A stretch of 64,000 nucleotides of DNA from Pseudomonas sp. SORT22 (GTDB taxonomy: Bacteria > Pseudomonadota > Gammaproteobacteria > Pseudomonadales > Pseudomonadaceae): NCBI RefSeq assembly GCF_018417635.1, contig NZ_CP071007.1, forward strand, positions 3,410,501 through 3,474,500, read 5' to 3'. Both the position numbers and the translations under genes were made by a program. The notes beneath the pieces are model-generated. The model was not told where the DNA came from, ran no database searches, and saw only the letters and a list, made by a program, of their open reading frames with translations. The first letter of the stretch is position 1, and the number at the start of each line of letters is the position of its first letter. Below are positions 7,951 through 21,309 of the stretch, one piece after another.

Positions 7951-10194
7951 ATGCACACACTTAACCCAATCGCCAAAGGCATCGGCCTGAGCATCCTGCT
8001 GGCCAGCCAGTCGGAGCTGCTCAGGGCCGAAGACAACACCAGCACTACACCGGCGCTGAAAACCGTTACGGTCACCGCCCAGCACCGCGAAGAAACCCTG
8101 CAGGAAGTGCCAGTGGCGGTCACTGCGGTACAAGGCAGCAGCATCACCGCCGACGGCGTGCGCGCCATGGGCGATATCACCACCTTCATCCCCAACGCCT
8201 CGGCGAAGAACCCCGACGGCGATGGTCGCCCGCGCTGGTACATTCGCGGCCTGGGCACCGGCGACACCGGCGCCGCCACCGTCTACCCGGTGGGTATCTA
8301 CGCCGACGACGTCTACCTCAATGCCCCGGTGGCCGGCGGCGGCCCGTTGTTCGACCTTGAGCGCATCGAGATCCTGCGCGGCCCGCAAGGCACCCTGTAT
8401 GGCAAGAACACCACCGCAGGCGCGGTGAACATCATCTCCAAGAAGCCGGGCTTCGACACCGACGGCTTCGGCACCCTCGGCTTTGGCAGCAAGAACGAGC
8501 GAATCCTCAGTGGCGCCATCGGCGGCGCCCTGGTCGATGAGCGCCTGGCAGCAAGGGTGTCGCTGTACTCCGAAGAGCGCGATGGCTTCACCCACAACCT
8601 GAGCAACGACCAGACCTACGGCGACGTCAACAAGAAGGCCGTGCGTGTGCAGTTCCTGGCCAGGCTCAACCCTGACCTTCAAGCGCTGTGGAAGGTCCAC
8701 GGCCGCCAGTTCAAGGGCGATGGCAGCAGCGGTTCGCTGACGCTGGGGCGCTACTACAACGTCGGCTACCAGCGCCCGGAAGGCCGGCGCATCGAGCTGA
8801 ACGTCGATGAAGATGCCAAGCTCGACCACAACGGCACCTCGCTGACCCTGAACTGGGACATCGGCGACTACAAGCTGACCTCGATCACCGCCTACGACTA
8901 CATCCGCAACCAGCAACTCAGCGACGCCGACTACACCCCCTATGAAGTCAACGGCGCCGCCGACAGCGACAACCGTTACGACCAGTACTCCCAGGAATTT
9001 CGCCTGGCCTCGCCGCAACAGGAAACCCTGCGCTGGATGCTCGGCGCCCACTACTTCCACGAAACCCTCGACAGCAGCGCCTTGCGCACCGTCACCCCGG
9101 GGCCTACGCCCAACGGCACCGGTTCCAACCAGACCGGCGGCACGGTGGATTTTCGTGACCTGAGCTACACCCACAAAACCGACAGCTACGCGCTGTTCGG
9201 CAACCTCGCCTACGACCTGAGCGACAACCTGACCGTTACCGGTGGCCTGCGCTGGACCACCGAGAAAAAGGACATCGACCTTGACCTGGTGCAATTGACC
9301 CGCGCCACTGCCAACGGCCCGCTGATCCCGCTGACCGCCAGCGGCAGCAACGGCTCTCAGGAAGAGGCCAAGCGCTGGGACGCCTGGACTTACGACCTGA
9401 CCCCCGAGTACCGCATCAACGACAACCTGCGGGTGTTCTTCCGTTATGCCCATGGTTTTCGTTCCGGCGGTTTCAACACCGGTCTATCCACCAGCCTTGC
9501 GCAGTTGACCACGGTCGATCCGGAAGAGCTGGACGCCTACGAGCTGGGCCTGAAGTCTGAATGGCTCGACCACCGCCTGACAGTCAACGCCAACCTGTTC
9601 TACTACGACTACCAGGACATCCAGGTCAACCTGCTGACGGTCAACAACGGCATCCTCACCACCGCGCTGACCAACGGCGCCAAGGGCAAGGTCAAGGGCG
9701 CCGAGCTTGAGCTCGAAGGCCAGCCGACCGACTACCTGCACCTGCGCGCGGCGCTGTCGTTCCTCGACACCGAGTACACCGACTTCAAGAACACCAACCC
9801 CACCACCGGCGCGGTGACCGCCGACTACAGCGGCAACAGCTTCGTGCGCTCGCCGCGTTACGTGGTGTCGCTGGGCGGCGACTACACCATCCCGCTGGAA
9901 GTCGGCGGCAAGCTGGTGGCCGGTGCCGATGTCAGCTTCCGTGACCGCGAGTACTTTCTGGCCGACCGCCAGAGCAGCGCCGACCAGCCGCTCAACCAGG
10001 CGCACTACACCCTGGCCAACAGCCGCCTGACCTGGTTCAGCCCGGATGAAAAGCTCAGCGTCACCGGTTTCGTCAATAACCTCACCGACCGCCGCTACCA
10101 GGTTCACGGCCGCCCCAACGGCACCGCCGGCCAGTACGTGATCACCTATGGCGACCCGCGCACCGTGGGCCTGAGTGTCACCAGCCGGTTCTGA
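7951..10194 (+). CDS. TonB-dependent outer-membrane receptor 1
   Basis: A 747-residue receptor. Residues 1-26 form a signal peptide (GIGLSILLASQSELLRA). A TonB-box-like KTVTVTA follows near residue 39. The plug domain runs to about residue 160 and contains YIRGLGTGD and ERIEILRGPQGTLYGKNT, hallmarks of the family. The rest is a 22-strand barrel ending in the terminal Phe needed for outer-membrane insertion (VTSRF). ATG at 7951 follows GGGGAGACC. It is separated from the second DszB-like gene by 182 bases, so it may have its own promoter. In Pseudomonas, related receptors near sulfur-starvation genes (for example SftP for sulfate esters) bring in organosulfur compounds; by context this one may do the same. 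Ligand not determined. Confidence 0.88.
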   Translation: MHTLNPIAKGIGLSILLASQSELLRAEDNTSTTPALKTVTVTAQHREETLQEVPVAVTAVQGSSITADGVRAMGDITTFIPNASAKNPDGDGRPRWYIRGLGTGDTGAATVYPVGIYADDVYLNAPVAGGGPLFDLERIEILRGPQGTLYGKNTTAGAVNIISKKPGFDTDGFGTLGFGSKNERILSGAIGGALVDERLAARVSLYSEERDGFTHNLSNDQTYGDVNKKAVRVQFLARLNPDLQALWKVHGRQFKGDGSSGSLTLGRYYNVGYQRPEGRRIELNVDEDAKLDHNGTSLTLNWDIGDYKLTSITAYDYIRNQQLSDADYTPYEVNGAADSDNRYDQYSQEFRLASPQQETLRWMLGAHYFHETLDSSALRTVTPGPTPNGTGSNQTGGTVDFRDLSYTHKTDSYALFGNLAYDLSDNLTVTGGLRWTTEKKDIDLDLVQLTRATANGPLIPLTASGSNGSQEEAKRWDAWTYDLTPEYRINDNLRVFFRYAHGFRSGGFNTGLSTSLAQLTTVDPEELDAYELGLKSEWLDHRLTVNANLFYYDYQDIQVNLLTVNNGILTTALTNGAKGKVKGAELELEGQPTDYLHLRAALSFLDTEYTDFKNTNPTTGAVTADYSGNSFVRSPRYVVSLGGDYTIPLEVGGKLVAGADVSFRDREYFLADRQSSADQPLNQAHYTLANSRLTWFSPDEKLSVTGFVNNLTDRRYQVHGRPNGTAGQYVITYGDPRTVGLSVTSRF

Positions 10195-10231
10195 TCGCTG
10201 CATCCTTTCTGCCTTACAGGAGTCTGTTCCC

Positions 10232-12691
10232 ATGTTCCGACCTACCCCCTTGGCTGGCGCCATCGCGCTGGTCATCGGCGGCTTCGGCGCGCCCGGCGTT
10301 TACGCCCAGGCGCCGGGCGCCAGCGACAGCAAGCTCGACACCGTGGTGGTGGTCGGCACCCGCCGCAGTGATGTCACCGCCCTGCAGAGCGCCGCCCCGG
10401 TGGATGTGCTCAGCGCCGAGCAGTTGCAGGAAACCGGCGCCCAGGATTTGTCCGGGGCGCTCACCGCGCTGTCGCCTTCGTTCAGCTTCCCGCAGTCGCC
10501 GCAAGGCGCCTTTGCCGGCTCCATCGCCCAGGGCGCCTCGTTGCGCGGCCTGGCCTCCGACCAGGTCTTGGTGCTGGTCAACGGCAAGCGCCGCCACAGC
10601 AGCGCCAACGTCACCCGCCAGGGCCTGGCCAACGGTCGCGGCGCGGCGGCGGTGGACTTGAGCCTGATCCCGTTGAGCGCCATCTCACGGGTGGAGATCC
10701 TGCGTGACGGCGCCGCCGCCCAGTACGGCTCGGATGCCATCGCCGGGGTGATCAACATCGTGCTCAAAGAGAACGACGCCGGTGGCAACCTCGGCAATCG
10801 CTTCGGCGGCTACGCCAAGGGCGACGGCCTGCAGCGCAAGCTCAGCGGCTGGAAAGGCCTGGCGCTGCCCAACGATGGCTTTCTCAACCTGAGTTTCGAT
10901 GCCGGCAGCCAGGACCCGGCCAGCGACACCCGCGCGGACAACCGGATCTTTTACCCAGGCTCGACCAACATCAACAGCGAGCGCGAACAGAACAACCGCT
11001 ACCGCACCTGGAACTGGGGCTCGGGCAATGTCTCGGACCAGTACAACCTGGTGGCCAACAGCGAGCTGGGCATCGGCGACGGCCTGAGCGCCTACGGCTT
11101 TGCCACCTACGCGCACAAGAACACCGACGCCGAAGGCTTCTTCGACCCGCCGACCACCCTGCGCAACAACTACGCCAGCGTGGCCCTGCAGCGCTACCCG
11201 GACGGGCGCCTGCCGATCACCCGCTACAACCTCGAAGACTACGCCGTGACGGGTGGCCTGCGTTACGAAGACGAACACCTGGGCAAGTTCGACCTGGCCG
11301 CCAACTACGGCAACGACACGCTCAAGTCCACCGATCGCAATGCCATCAACCCCAGCTGGGGCAACGCCAGCCCGGATAAAATCTACACCGGCGAGCGCGA
11401 GAACGAGCAGACCAACCTGACCCTGGACTGGGTCCGCGACTTCCCCACCGACCTGCTGGCCAGGCCGCTGACCCTGTCGGCGGGCCTGGCCTGGCGCAAG
11501 GAGCACTACAGCCTGAGTGCCGGCGAAGCGGCCGGCTGGCAGAACGGGCCGCTGTTCAACACCCTCGACCCGCTCACTGGCCGGCGCATTCCCGGTTACT
11601 ACGCTGGCATCACCCAGGTCGATGCCGCCTCGCTTGAGCGCAAGGTGCTCGGTGCCTATGTCGATGTTGAAGGGCAGATCACCGACAAGTTCCAGGCCGG
11701 GGTGGCGGTGCGTTCCGAGCACTATTCGGACTTTGGCGACACCACCAACGGCAAGCTGTCGCTGCGCTACGACTTCACCCCGCAGATTGCCGCGCGCGGC
11801 AGCATCAGCTCCGGCTACCGCGCGCCGTCGCTGGTGCAGAGCGGCCTTTCGTCGTTCAGTGTGCAGGTAGTCGAGCAGCCTTCGGGCAGCGGCAACTGGG
11901 TCGAGGTGCAGCAGCGCACCCTGCGCGCCGACAGCCCGGAAGCGGCCTTGCTGGGTGGCCGGGCGTTGAAGCCGGAGGAGTCCACCAACCTGTCGCTGGG
12001 GCTGGTCTGGCGGCCACTGAGCAATGCCTCAGTGACTCTCGACGCTTACCGCATCGATATCGACAACCGCATCACCCTCTCCGACCAGCTGCCGGGCAAC
12101 GTGGTCGGGCCGATCTTTGCCGGCACGCCCTACGCCAACATCCAGAGCGCGGCGTTCTACACCAACATCGCCGACACCCGCACCGACGGCGTCGAGCTGG
12201 CCGGGCAGTACCAGTGGGACTTGCAGCCGTTTGGCCGGCTCAACCTCAACGCAGGCTTTGCCAAGACCCGCACGCGGATCACCGAGCTGCGCGATGTCGG
12301 CGGCATCAGCGGCGAGCAGATCGTCGGCCGCGCCACCCAAGGCCTGATCGAACACGGCACGCCGGAAGACAAACTGACCTTGAGCGCCAACTGGCTGTAC
12401 GAGAACTGGGGCGTGACCCTGACCCAGCGCCGCTATGGCGAGTGGCAGAGCCTGAACAGCAGCAACCCGGACCTGGACCAGACCTTCAGCGCGCAGTGGA
12501 TCACCGACCTGGACCTGAGCTACAGCTTCGACCAGGGGCTGAAATTATCGGTGGGCGCGATCAACCTGTTCGACAGCCATCCGGACAAGCTTGATGGGCC
12601 GCAGTTGTATGGGGTGCCGAAGTATTCGATTACCTCGCCGGAGGGGGCGCAGGGAGCGTTTTACTATGCGAGTGTCAGTTATGACTTTTGA
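10232..12691 (+). CDS. TonB-dependent outer-membrane receptor 2
   Basis: An 819-residue receptor starting at ATG 10232 behind ACAGGAG, 37 bases after the first receptor. The longer frame from 10175 would put 19 residues before the signal peptide and is less likely. The signal peptide spans about residues 1-25 (ending GVYAQA) and a TonB box DTVVVVG follows. The plug has LRGLASDQVLVLVNGKRRH and RVEILRDGAAAQYGSDA, features of a subgroup of receptors with a longer plug. The barrel ends with the terminal Phe (SVSYDF). The two receptors are unlike each other outside the plug motifs, so they probably serve different ligands or one replaces the other. The gene converges on nfuA with a REP element in between. 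Confidence 0.88.
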   Translation: MFRPTPLAGAIALVIGGFGAPGVYAQAPGASDSKLDTVVVVGTRRSDVTALQSAAPVDVLSAEQLQETGAQDLSGALTALSPSFSFPQSPQGAFAGSIAQGASLRGLASDQVLVLVNGKRRHSSANVTRQGLANGRGAAAVDLSLIPLSAISRVEILRDGAAAQYGSDAIAGVINIVLKENDAGGNLGNRFGGYAKGDGLQRKLSGWKGLALPNDGFLNLSFDAGSQDPASDTRADNRIFYPGSTNINSEREQNNRYRTWNWGSGNVSDQYNLVANSELGIGDGLSAYGFATYAHKNTDAEGFFDPPTTLRNNYASVALQRYPDGRLPITRYNLEDYAVTGGLRYEDEHLGKFDLAANYGNDTLKSTDRNAINPSWGNASPDKIYTGERENEQTNLTLDWVRDFPTDLLARPLTLSAGLAWRKEHYSLSAGEAAGWQNGPLFNTLDPLTGRRIPGYYAGITQVDAASLERKVLGAYVDVEGQITDKFQAGVAVRSEHYSDFGDTTNGKLSLRYDFTPQIAARGSISSGYRAPSLVQSGLSSFSVQVVEQPSGSGNWVEVQQRTLRADSPEAALLGGRALKPEESTNLSLGLVWRPLSNASVTLDAYRIDIDNRITLSDQLPGNVVGPIFAGTPYANIQSAAFYTNIADTRTDGVELAGQYQWDLQPFGRLNLNAGFAKTRTRITELRDVGGISGEQIVGRATQGLIEHGTPEDKLTLSANWLYENWGVTLTQRRYGEWQSLNSSNPDLDQTFSAQWITDLDLSYSFDQGLKLSVGAINLFDSHPDKLDGPQLYGVPKYSITSPEGAQGAFYYASVSYDF

Positions 12692-12703
12692 GGCTTGAAA
12701 ACC

Positions 12704-12750
12704 ATCGCGGGTCAAGCCCGCTCCCACAAGAAGCGTGCTTGACCCGTGAT
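12704..12750. repeat. REP palindrome between convergent genes
   Basis: ATCGCGGGTCAAGC at 12704-12717 is complementary to 12737-12750 with one mismatch. It fills the gap between the end of receptor 2 and the end of nfuA and can act as a two-way terminator. Confidence 0.75.
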
Positions 12751-12756
12751 CAGACT

Positions 12757-13350
<594 letters not shown>

Positions 13351-13410
13351 TCACAGACTTGCCGGCAGTTTACGCCAACCTGGCCGCCGAACAAAGTCCT
13401 AGTAATTCTG

Positions 13411-14433
13411 TCAGGAAAGGGTTACCGCCACTGGCGTGCCGCGCCGGGCCTCGAACCAGGCGCTCATACGCCGGTACAAACGCTTTTCCAGCAGCAGATA
13501 ACTGGCCCACGACAGCCCGGCGATCAACGGTACGCACAGGGCAAATACCGCATACGGGCTGAGGTTCAGGCGCTCGCTTGCAAACCAGCCGGCATACAGC
13601 ACCAGCACGTGGATCAGGTACACCGAGTACGAGCAATCGCCCAGCGCCTTGAGCAGGCGGTTGCCCTTGAAGTACGGCTCCAGGGCAATGCAGGCGAAAA
13701 CAATCAACGCGCTCGGCACGCCCCAGTGCAGCAAGCGCATCGAGGCATCCAGGTGATAGATCGCCAGCCCCGCCGCCGCCAGGATCGCCAGCGGCAGCCA
13801 CAGGCCCTGGGCGATCCAGCCGCGCCGGTAGAGCACGCCGATGCCGATACCGAGCAAAAATTCATAGACGATATTGTTACGGTAGAAGTGATTGAGCAGC
13901 CCGGCGCGGGTCAGCACCTCGCTGACCAGCAGCAATGCTAACGCCACCAGCAATAGCCGGTGTTGCTGGCGGACCACGAACACCAGCGAGAACAGCAGGT
14001 AGAAGAACATCTCGTAGTTCAGGGTCCAGCCGACATTGAGGGTCGGGTACTGGCCGTAACCGCCGGGGTTCTCAGCCGGAATGAACAGCAACGACAAAAG
14101 AAAATGCTCAAGGTCGATGGCCTGGTGCGGCATCCACTGGCTGGCGGCGACCAGCAGCAAGGCCATCAGTGCGGTGTAGAACCAGTAGGCCGGCACGATG
14201 CGCAGCGCCCGGTTGAGCAGAAAGCGACGGGCCGGCATGGCCTTGTCGCGGGTCGAGAGGTAGATCACCAGACCGCTGATGACGAAGAACACATCCACGC
14301 CCACGGCGCCGCGGTCAGTCAAGAACTGTCCAATCGGGCCACTGGCATGGAAGTCGAAGAAAATCTGCATGAAGTGATGGCAAACCACCACCCAGGCGGC
14401 AAGCGCCCTTAAAGCCTGAAGCGAATACAGCAT
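13411..14433 (-). CDS. Membrane acyltransferase (acyltransferase 3 family)
   Basis: A 340-residue integral membrane protein with about ten helices. The N-terminal family motif is present: Arg9 followed by LAAWVVVCHH, then GVDVFFVISGLVIYLS. These features mark the family that transfers acetyl, succinyl or other acyl groups to surface sugars such as O-antigen or exopolysaccharide (OafA type). There is no C-terminal SGNH domain, so this is the short form. The basic C-terminal tail (KRLYRRMSAW) is probably cytoplasmic. No glycan biosynthesis genes are near, so the acceptor cannot be told. It lies between nfuA and cti on the same strand, with 69 bases to nfuA. Confidence 0.85.
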   Translation of the reverse strand: MLYSLQALRALAAWVVVCHHFMQIFFDFHASGPIGQFLTDRGAVGVDVFFVISGLVIYLSTRDKAMPARRFLLNRALRIVPAYWFYTALMALLLVAASQWMPHQAIDLEHFLLSLLFIPAENPGGYGQYPTLNVGWTLNYEMFFYLLFSLVFVVRQQHRLLLVALALLLVSEVLTRAGLLNHFYRNNIVYEFLLGIGIGVLYRRGWIAQGLWLPLAILAAAGLAIYHLDASMRLLHWGVPSALIVFACIALEPYFKGNRLLKALGDCSYSVYLIHVLVLYAGWFASERLNLSPYAVFALCVPLIAGLSWASYLLLEKRLYRRMSAWFEARRGTPVAVTLS

Positions 14434-14545
14434 CCGGTTACCTGCGTCTCAAGTCCCACTCAAGCCCCGGCCGGAACCGGGGCCGCATGAGAGCTCGGAC
14501 CACAGGTTGCCGGGAAAGGTCAGGCGACCTTCCCGGCGGTCATGT

Positions 14546-16846
14546 TTACAGGTTCTCGTAGCGGTTCATGTCGAGCACCCCCGACTCCACCGCGTCGGTC
14601 TCCTTGATGTAGCTGTCGAGGTCATGGAAGTACTGCCAGAACTGCGGATGGCTGCGGCGCACACCCCAGCGCATGACGATGCGCTCGAACCTGGCGGTGT
14701 CGTCGCGAGCCGCTTCCAGGTCTTCGACGAACTCCGGCACATCGCTGGCCGGAACGTTGAACATGAAGTTGGGGTAGCTGCTGAGCACGCCCGGCACCAG
14801 GGTCAGGGTGTCCAGGCCCGGCTGGTAGCGGTAGGCCTCACCGAGCATGAAGGCGACGTTGCTGTGCGCGCGGTTGCGCAACAGGCTGTAGACCTGGCGC
14901 TGGCCGCCCTGCCCTTCGATGCGCAGCATGGTCGCTTCAGGCAACTGATTGATCACCTTAAGGCCCGCCGCCGGGCGCGAGACCAGGCGGCTCAGCGACT
15001 GCTCGACATCACGGAACTCCTCGCTCATTTGCGGCCGCGAGCAATAGGCGCCCTGGCAGCGGTTGATCGGGTCGGGCGCGGCGTTGAGGCTGCCGGTGCG
15101 CTGGATCAGCTTCAGACCGAAGTCACGCTTGGGGTCGCGCTTGTCGAGTTTCAGTGCGCTCGGGGTGTCGGTGTCGATGTCCTCATAGTCCATCCACATC
15201 TTCACCTTGCCGCCGTTCTGGTACCAGTCGCTGAGGATCGCGCCACGGGCATCGGCCGGCATCAGGCGCAGGAAGTTGACCTCAGCGCCATTGCGGATCA
15301 GGTCGAAGTACAGCCGCGTCTGCGCCTGGTGCGAGACGTTGCCATAGACATCGAAGTTGACCGCCAGCTGGTAATAGGTGCGTTCGAACAGCGGGTAGTC
15401 GAACAGCCAGATGGTTTTTGGCAGGTCACCGATCAGGCCCTTGCTCACCGAGGCGCTGTCAAAGTGACGGAAGATGGTCAGCAGCGCGTTGTCGTTGCCG
15501 GCCCAGAGGGTCGACCAGCTCGGCGGCGGCACTTCGGCATAGGCCTCGCGGCGCAGCTTTTCGTACTCGTTGCGCTTGTCGCGGTAGGCATGCCAGAGGG
15601 TCAGGATGCTGCCGACGTCGTCGATCTGCCCGGGCATCGCCAGCAGCGGCGTGGCCTGGCCGCGGTACTCGGCATCGGTCAGGTAACGGTCGTGGGCCGG
15701 CTCCTGGAACAGCGTCCAGAAATTATCGCGGATCACGTCGGTGGCAATCTGGCCTCGGCACACCGGGCCGCGGATGAAGGTGCGCACGAAGTATTCGGCG
15801 TTATCCAGCATGAACTGGTAACGGGCCACCGCCGGGATCGCTTCGAAGGTCTCGAACGGGTTGGCGCGGTGACGCGGGCCGTAGCCAGGCAGCGCATTGG
15901 CGTGCCAGTCGCCGCTGTAGAACAGCTGCTTGACGCGCTTGAGCTTCTGCGGGCCCATCGGGTAGGTGATGTGGGTTTTATGCACGATCACGCCCTGCAC
16001 CGGCATCAGCCGATAATAGAAGTCGGTGCCCGGCGGGTCGTTGGGCCGGCGCGTGGCGATCAGGTCGATCGGCTGGCCGCTTGGGCTGCGCGAACGTACC
16101 CACTGGAAGAAATGCCCCTGCTCGCCGCCAACAAAGTGGATGTGGGCAAGGAACAGGTGCTCGTACAGCCAGCGCCCGACCAGCGCTTCGGTCGAACCGG
16201 GGCGGTTGAGCAACGCTTCCCAGTCGGCAATTTGCGCGGCCTCCCTGGCGCTCGGCTGGATCGGCTCGTGCTCCACCGGCGCACCGGCCGCCAGCCAGCG
16301 CTGCAGGGTCTGGTACTGGGCATCGGTGAGGCCGGTAACTGCCAGCGGCATGCCCTCTTTCGGGTGCGCGCCGGCATAGGCGTCGAACTCACCGGGCAAT
16401 GGGCACATGTTGTTGCGGTTCAGGCCCAGGACAATCTCCTCGGGCAACTTGGCGTTGGGCGTCAGCGGGGTCTTGTGCCCAAGCTCGAGCATGCGCGCCA
16501 TCAGCGCGGCCTGGCTGCCCTGGTTGTCGAGCACCGAGTAAAAGCCCTTGCGCTGCCAGCCTTCGGTGCTGGTGGCATCGTAGAACAAGCGCGTCGGCGC
16601 GACCGCCTTGCTGCGCTCGCCCTGGTACACCGGCACCTTGGAGGCACCGCGCGAGGCGCCCTCGGCACTGCCCAGGTTGAGCTGGCAGGCCGCGTCGTTG
16701 CAGGCGTGGCAGGCCACGCATTTCTCGGTGAAGATCGGTTGGATGTCCCGGGTATACGAAATAGCCGAGCTTGATTGAGGGGCTTGCCCCAACGCCACGC
16801 CGCTGATGAACAGAGCGAAAGCGCCGGCAAGAAAGCGATGCACCAT
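14546..16846 (-). CDS. cti: Periplasmic fatty acid cis/trans isomerase Cti
   Basis: A 766-residue protein. A signal peptide covers about residues 1-20 (FLAGAFALFISGVALG). The c-type heme motif Cys43-Val-Ala-Cys46-His47 follows in the mature protein; this is the signature of Cti. The enzyme converts cis-unsaturated fatty acids of membrane phospholipids into trans isomers, which stiffens the membrane quickly under solvent or heat stress. It is constitutive and acts from the periplasm. Cti lies divergently next to metH, the arrangement known in P. putida. The start at 16846 follows an AGGACA site and is fixed by the signal peptide. No truncation or frameshift seen. Confidence 0.95.
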   Translation of the reverse strand: MVHRFLAGAFALFISGVALGQAPQSSSAISYTRDIQPIFTEKCVACHACNDAACQLNLGSAEGASRGASKVPVYQGERSKAVAPTRLFYDATSTEGWQRKGFYSVLDNQGSQAALMARMLELGHKTPLTPNAKLPEEIVLGLNRNNMCPLPGEFDAYAGAHPKEGMPLAVTGLTDAQYQTLQRWLAAGAPVEHEPIQPSAREAAQIADWEALLNRPGSTEALVGRWLYEHLFLAHIHFVGGEQGHFFQWVRSRSPSGQPIDLIATRRPNDPPGTDFYYRLMPVQGVIVHKTHITYPMGPQKLKRVKQLFYSGDWHANALPGYGPRHRANPFETFEAIPAVARYQFMLDNAEYFVRTFIRGPVCRGQIATDVIRDNFWTLFQEPAHDRYLTDAEYRGQATPLLAMPGQIDDVGSILTLWHAYRDKRNEYEKLRREAYAEVPPPSWSTLWAGNDNALLTIFRHFDSASVSKGLIGDLPKTIWLFDYPLFERTYYQLAVNFDVYGNVSHQAQTRLYFDLIRNGAEVNFLRLMPADARGAILSDWYQNGGKVKMWMDYEDIDTDTPSALKLDKRDPKRDFGLKLIQRTGSLNAAPDPINRCQGAYCSRPQMSEEFRDVEQSLSRLVSRPAAGLKVINQLPEATMLRIEGQGGQRQVYSLLRNRAHSNVAFMLGEAYRYQPGLDTLTLVPGVLSSYPNFMFNVPASDVPEFVEDLEAARDDTARFERIVMRWGVRRSHPQFWQYFHDLDSYIKETDAVESGVLDMNRYENL

Positions 16847-17002
16847 GTGCCGAATGTCCTGGGTATTGATAGCTTCACGATTCTACCGGTGCTGGCGGCG
16901 TGCCAACATGAATGAAATTCATGTAAATCTTCAACACGTCTAAAAACCGCGCAGCTTTGTTATTATTCCGCAACTTTTGTTTTTGCCCGACCAGGTAGTC
17001 CT

Positions 17003-20709
<3,707 letters not shown>

Positions 20710-20710
<1 letters not shown>

Positions 20711-20786
20711 AGCTGCAAGCTTCAAGCTACAAGCTGCAAGAAGGCGCATCAGCCTCTTGTAGCTTGAGGCTCATAGCTTGCAGCTT
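20710..20786. repeat. Inverted repeat after metH
   Basis: An imperfect palindrome made of repeated AAGCT(G/A)CAAG units: the left arm runs from 20710 to about 20731 and the right arm from 20755 to 20786, with an internal bulge. It starts at the last base of the metH stop and probably protects or ends its transcript. It is a different family from the GCGGGTCAAG elements. Confidence 0.65.
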
Positions 20787-20829
20787 CCGTCTACACTGAG
20801 AGGGGATGCCTTTTAACCAGGAGCCCCTC

Positions 20830-21048
20830 ATGGACGAACCCGCCCAAGGCAAACCCCCGACCTTCTGGCAGATGCTGCAAAGCATCCTGGCAGCGGCCTT
20901 CGGGGTGCAAAGCGGCAAGAACCGCGCCCGCGACTTCAACCACGGCAAGGCCAGCCACTTCATCGCGCTGGGCACCGTGTTCACCTTGCTGTTCATTCTG
21001 GTATTGATCGGGCTGGTGCAACTGGCCATGCACCTGACCGCCCGCTGA
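20830..21048 (+). CDS. DUF2970 small membrane protein
   Basis: A 72-residue protein starting at ATG 20830 behind CCAGGAGC; an upstream ATG at 20806 has no ribosome site. An amphipathic N-terminal part with FWQMLQSILAAAFGVQSG is followed by a basic stretch (NRARDFNHGK) and one membrane helix at about residues 46-66 (FIALGTVFTLLFILVLIGLV). This is the layout of the DUF2970 family, found widely in proteobacteria with no known function. Positive charges before the helix predict an N-in orientation. It follows metH after the palindromic repeat and ends at a strong hairpin. Confidence 0.85.
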   Translation: MDEPAQGKPPTFWQMLQSILAAAFGVQSGKNRARDFNHGKASHFIALGTVFTLLFILVLIGLVQLAMHLTAR

Positions 21049-21056
21049 AAAGCAGT

Positions 21057-21085
21057 CCGCCCGCAGATGTCCATTCTGCGGGCGG
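21057..21085. terminator. Hairpin terminator between convergent small genes
   Basis: An 11-base perfect stem (CCGCCCGCAGA at 21057-21067, complement at 21075-21085) with a 7-base loop. It lies between the DUF2970 gene and the minus-strand 37-residue ORF and can serve both. There is no long T run. Confidence 0.7.
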
Positions 21086-21109
21086 TTCACTGTTACCCAT
21101 CGGGTGATG

Positions 21110-21223
21110 TCACTGGTGGCTGACCCAGTACACGGCGGTCACTACCACGAGGATGATCAGACAGAGTATCGCCCAGGCATCGACACTGCTGTCAGGCTTA
21201 CCCGCTTTGGTCGAATTTCCCAT
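21110..21223 (-). CDS. 37-residue single-pass membrane protein
   Basis: A small ORF on the minus strand with ATG at 21223, TGA at 21110-21112 and a good ribosome site (AAGAGGCG, seven bases before the start). The product begins with a polar segment (MGNSTKAGKPDSSVDAW) followed by one hydrophobic helix (AILCLIILVVVTAVYWV) and ends SHQ. The sequence is compact and codon use is ordinary, so I believe it is real although very short. No function is known to me. It converges with the DUF2970 gene, another small membrane protein, on a shared terminator. Possible roles include assisting a transporter or respiratory complex, but nothing in the sequence shows which. Confidence 0.65.
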   Translation of the reverse strand: MGNSTKAGKPDSSVDAWAILCLIILVVVTAVYWVSHQ

Positions 21224-21309
21224 TGCATCGCCTCTTGTAGTGTTTATGGGAATGCATGTCACCCGTAGCAGTTAAGTTCAGCAATGGCCATTGCTCAAGC
21301 AGGGGTATT

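Noticed and set aside
16847..17002. Possible cobalamin riboswitch before metH
   Set aside because: The gap is only 156 bases, is shared with the divergent cti start, and has no B12-box-like sequence that I can recognise.
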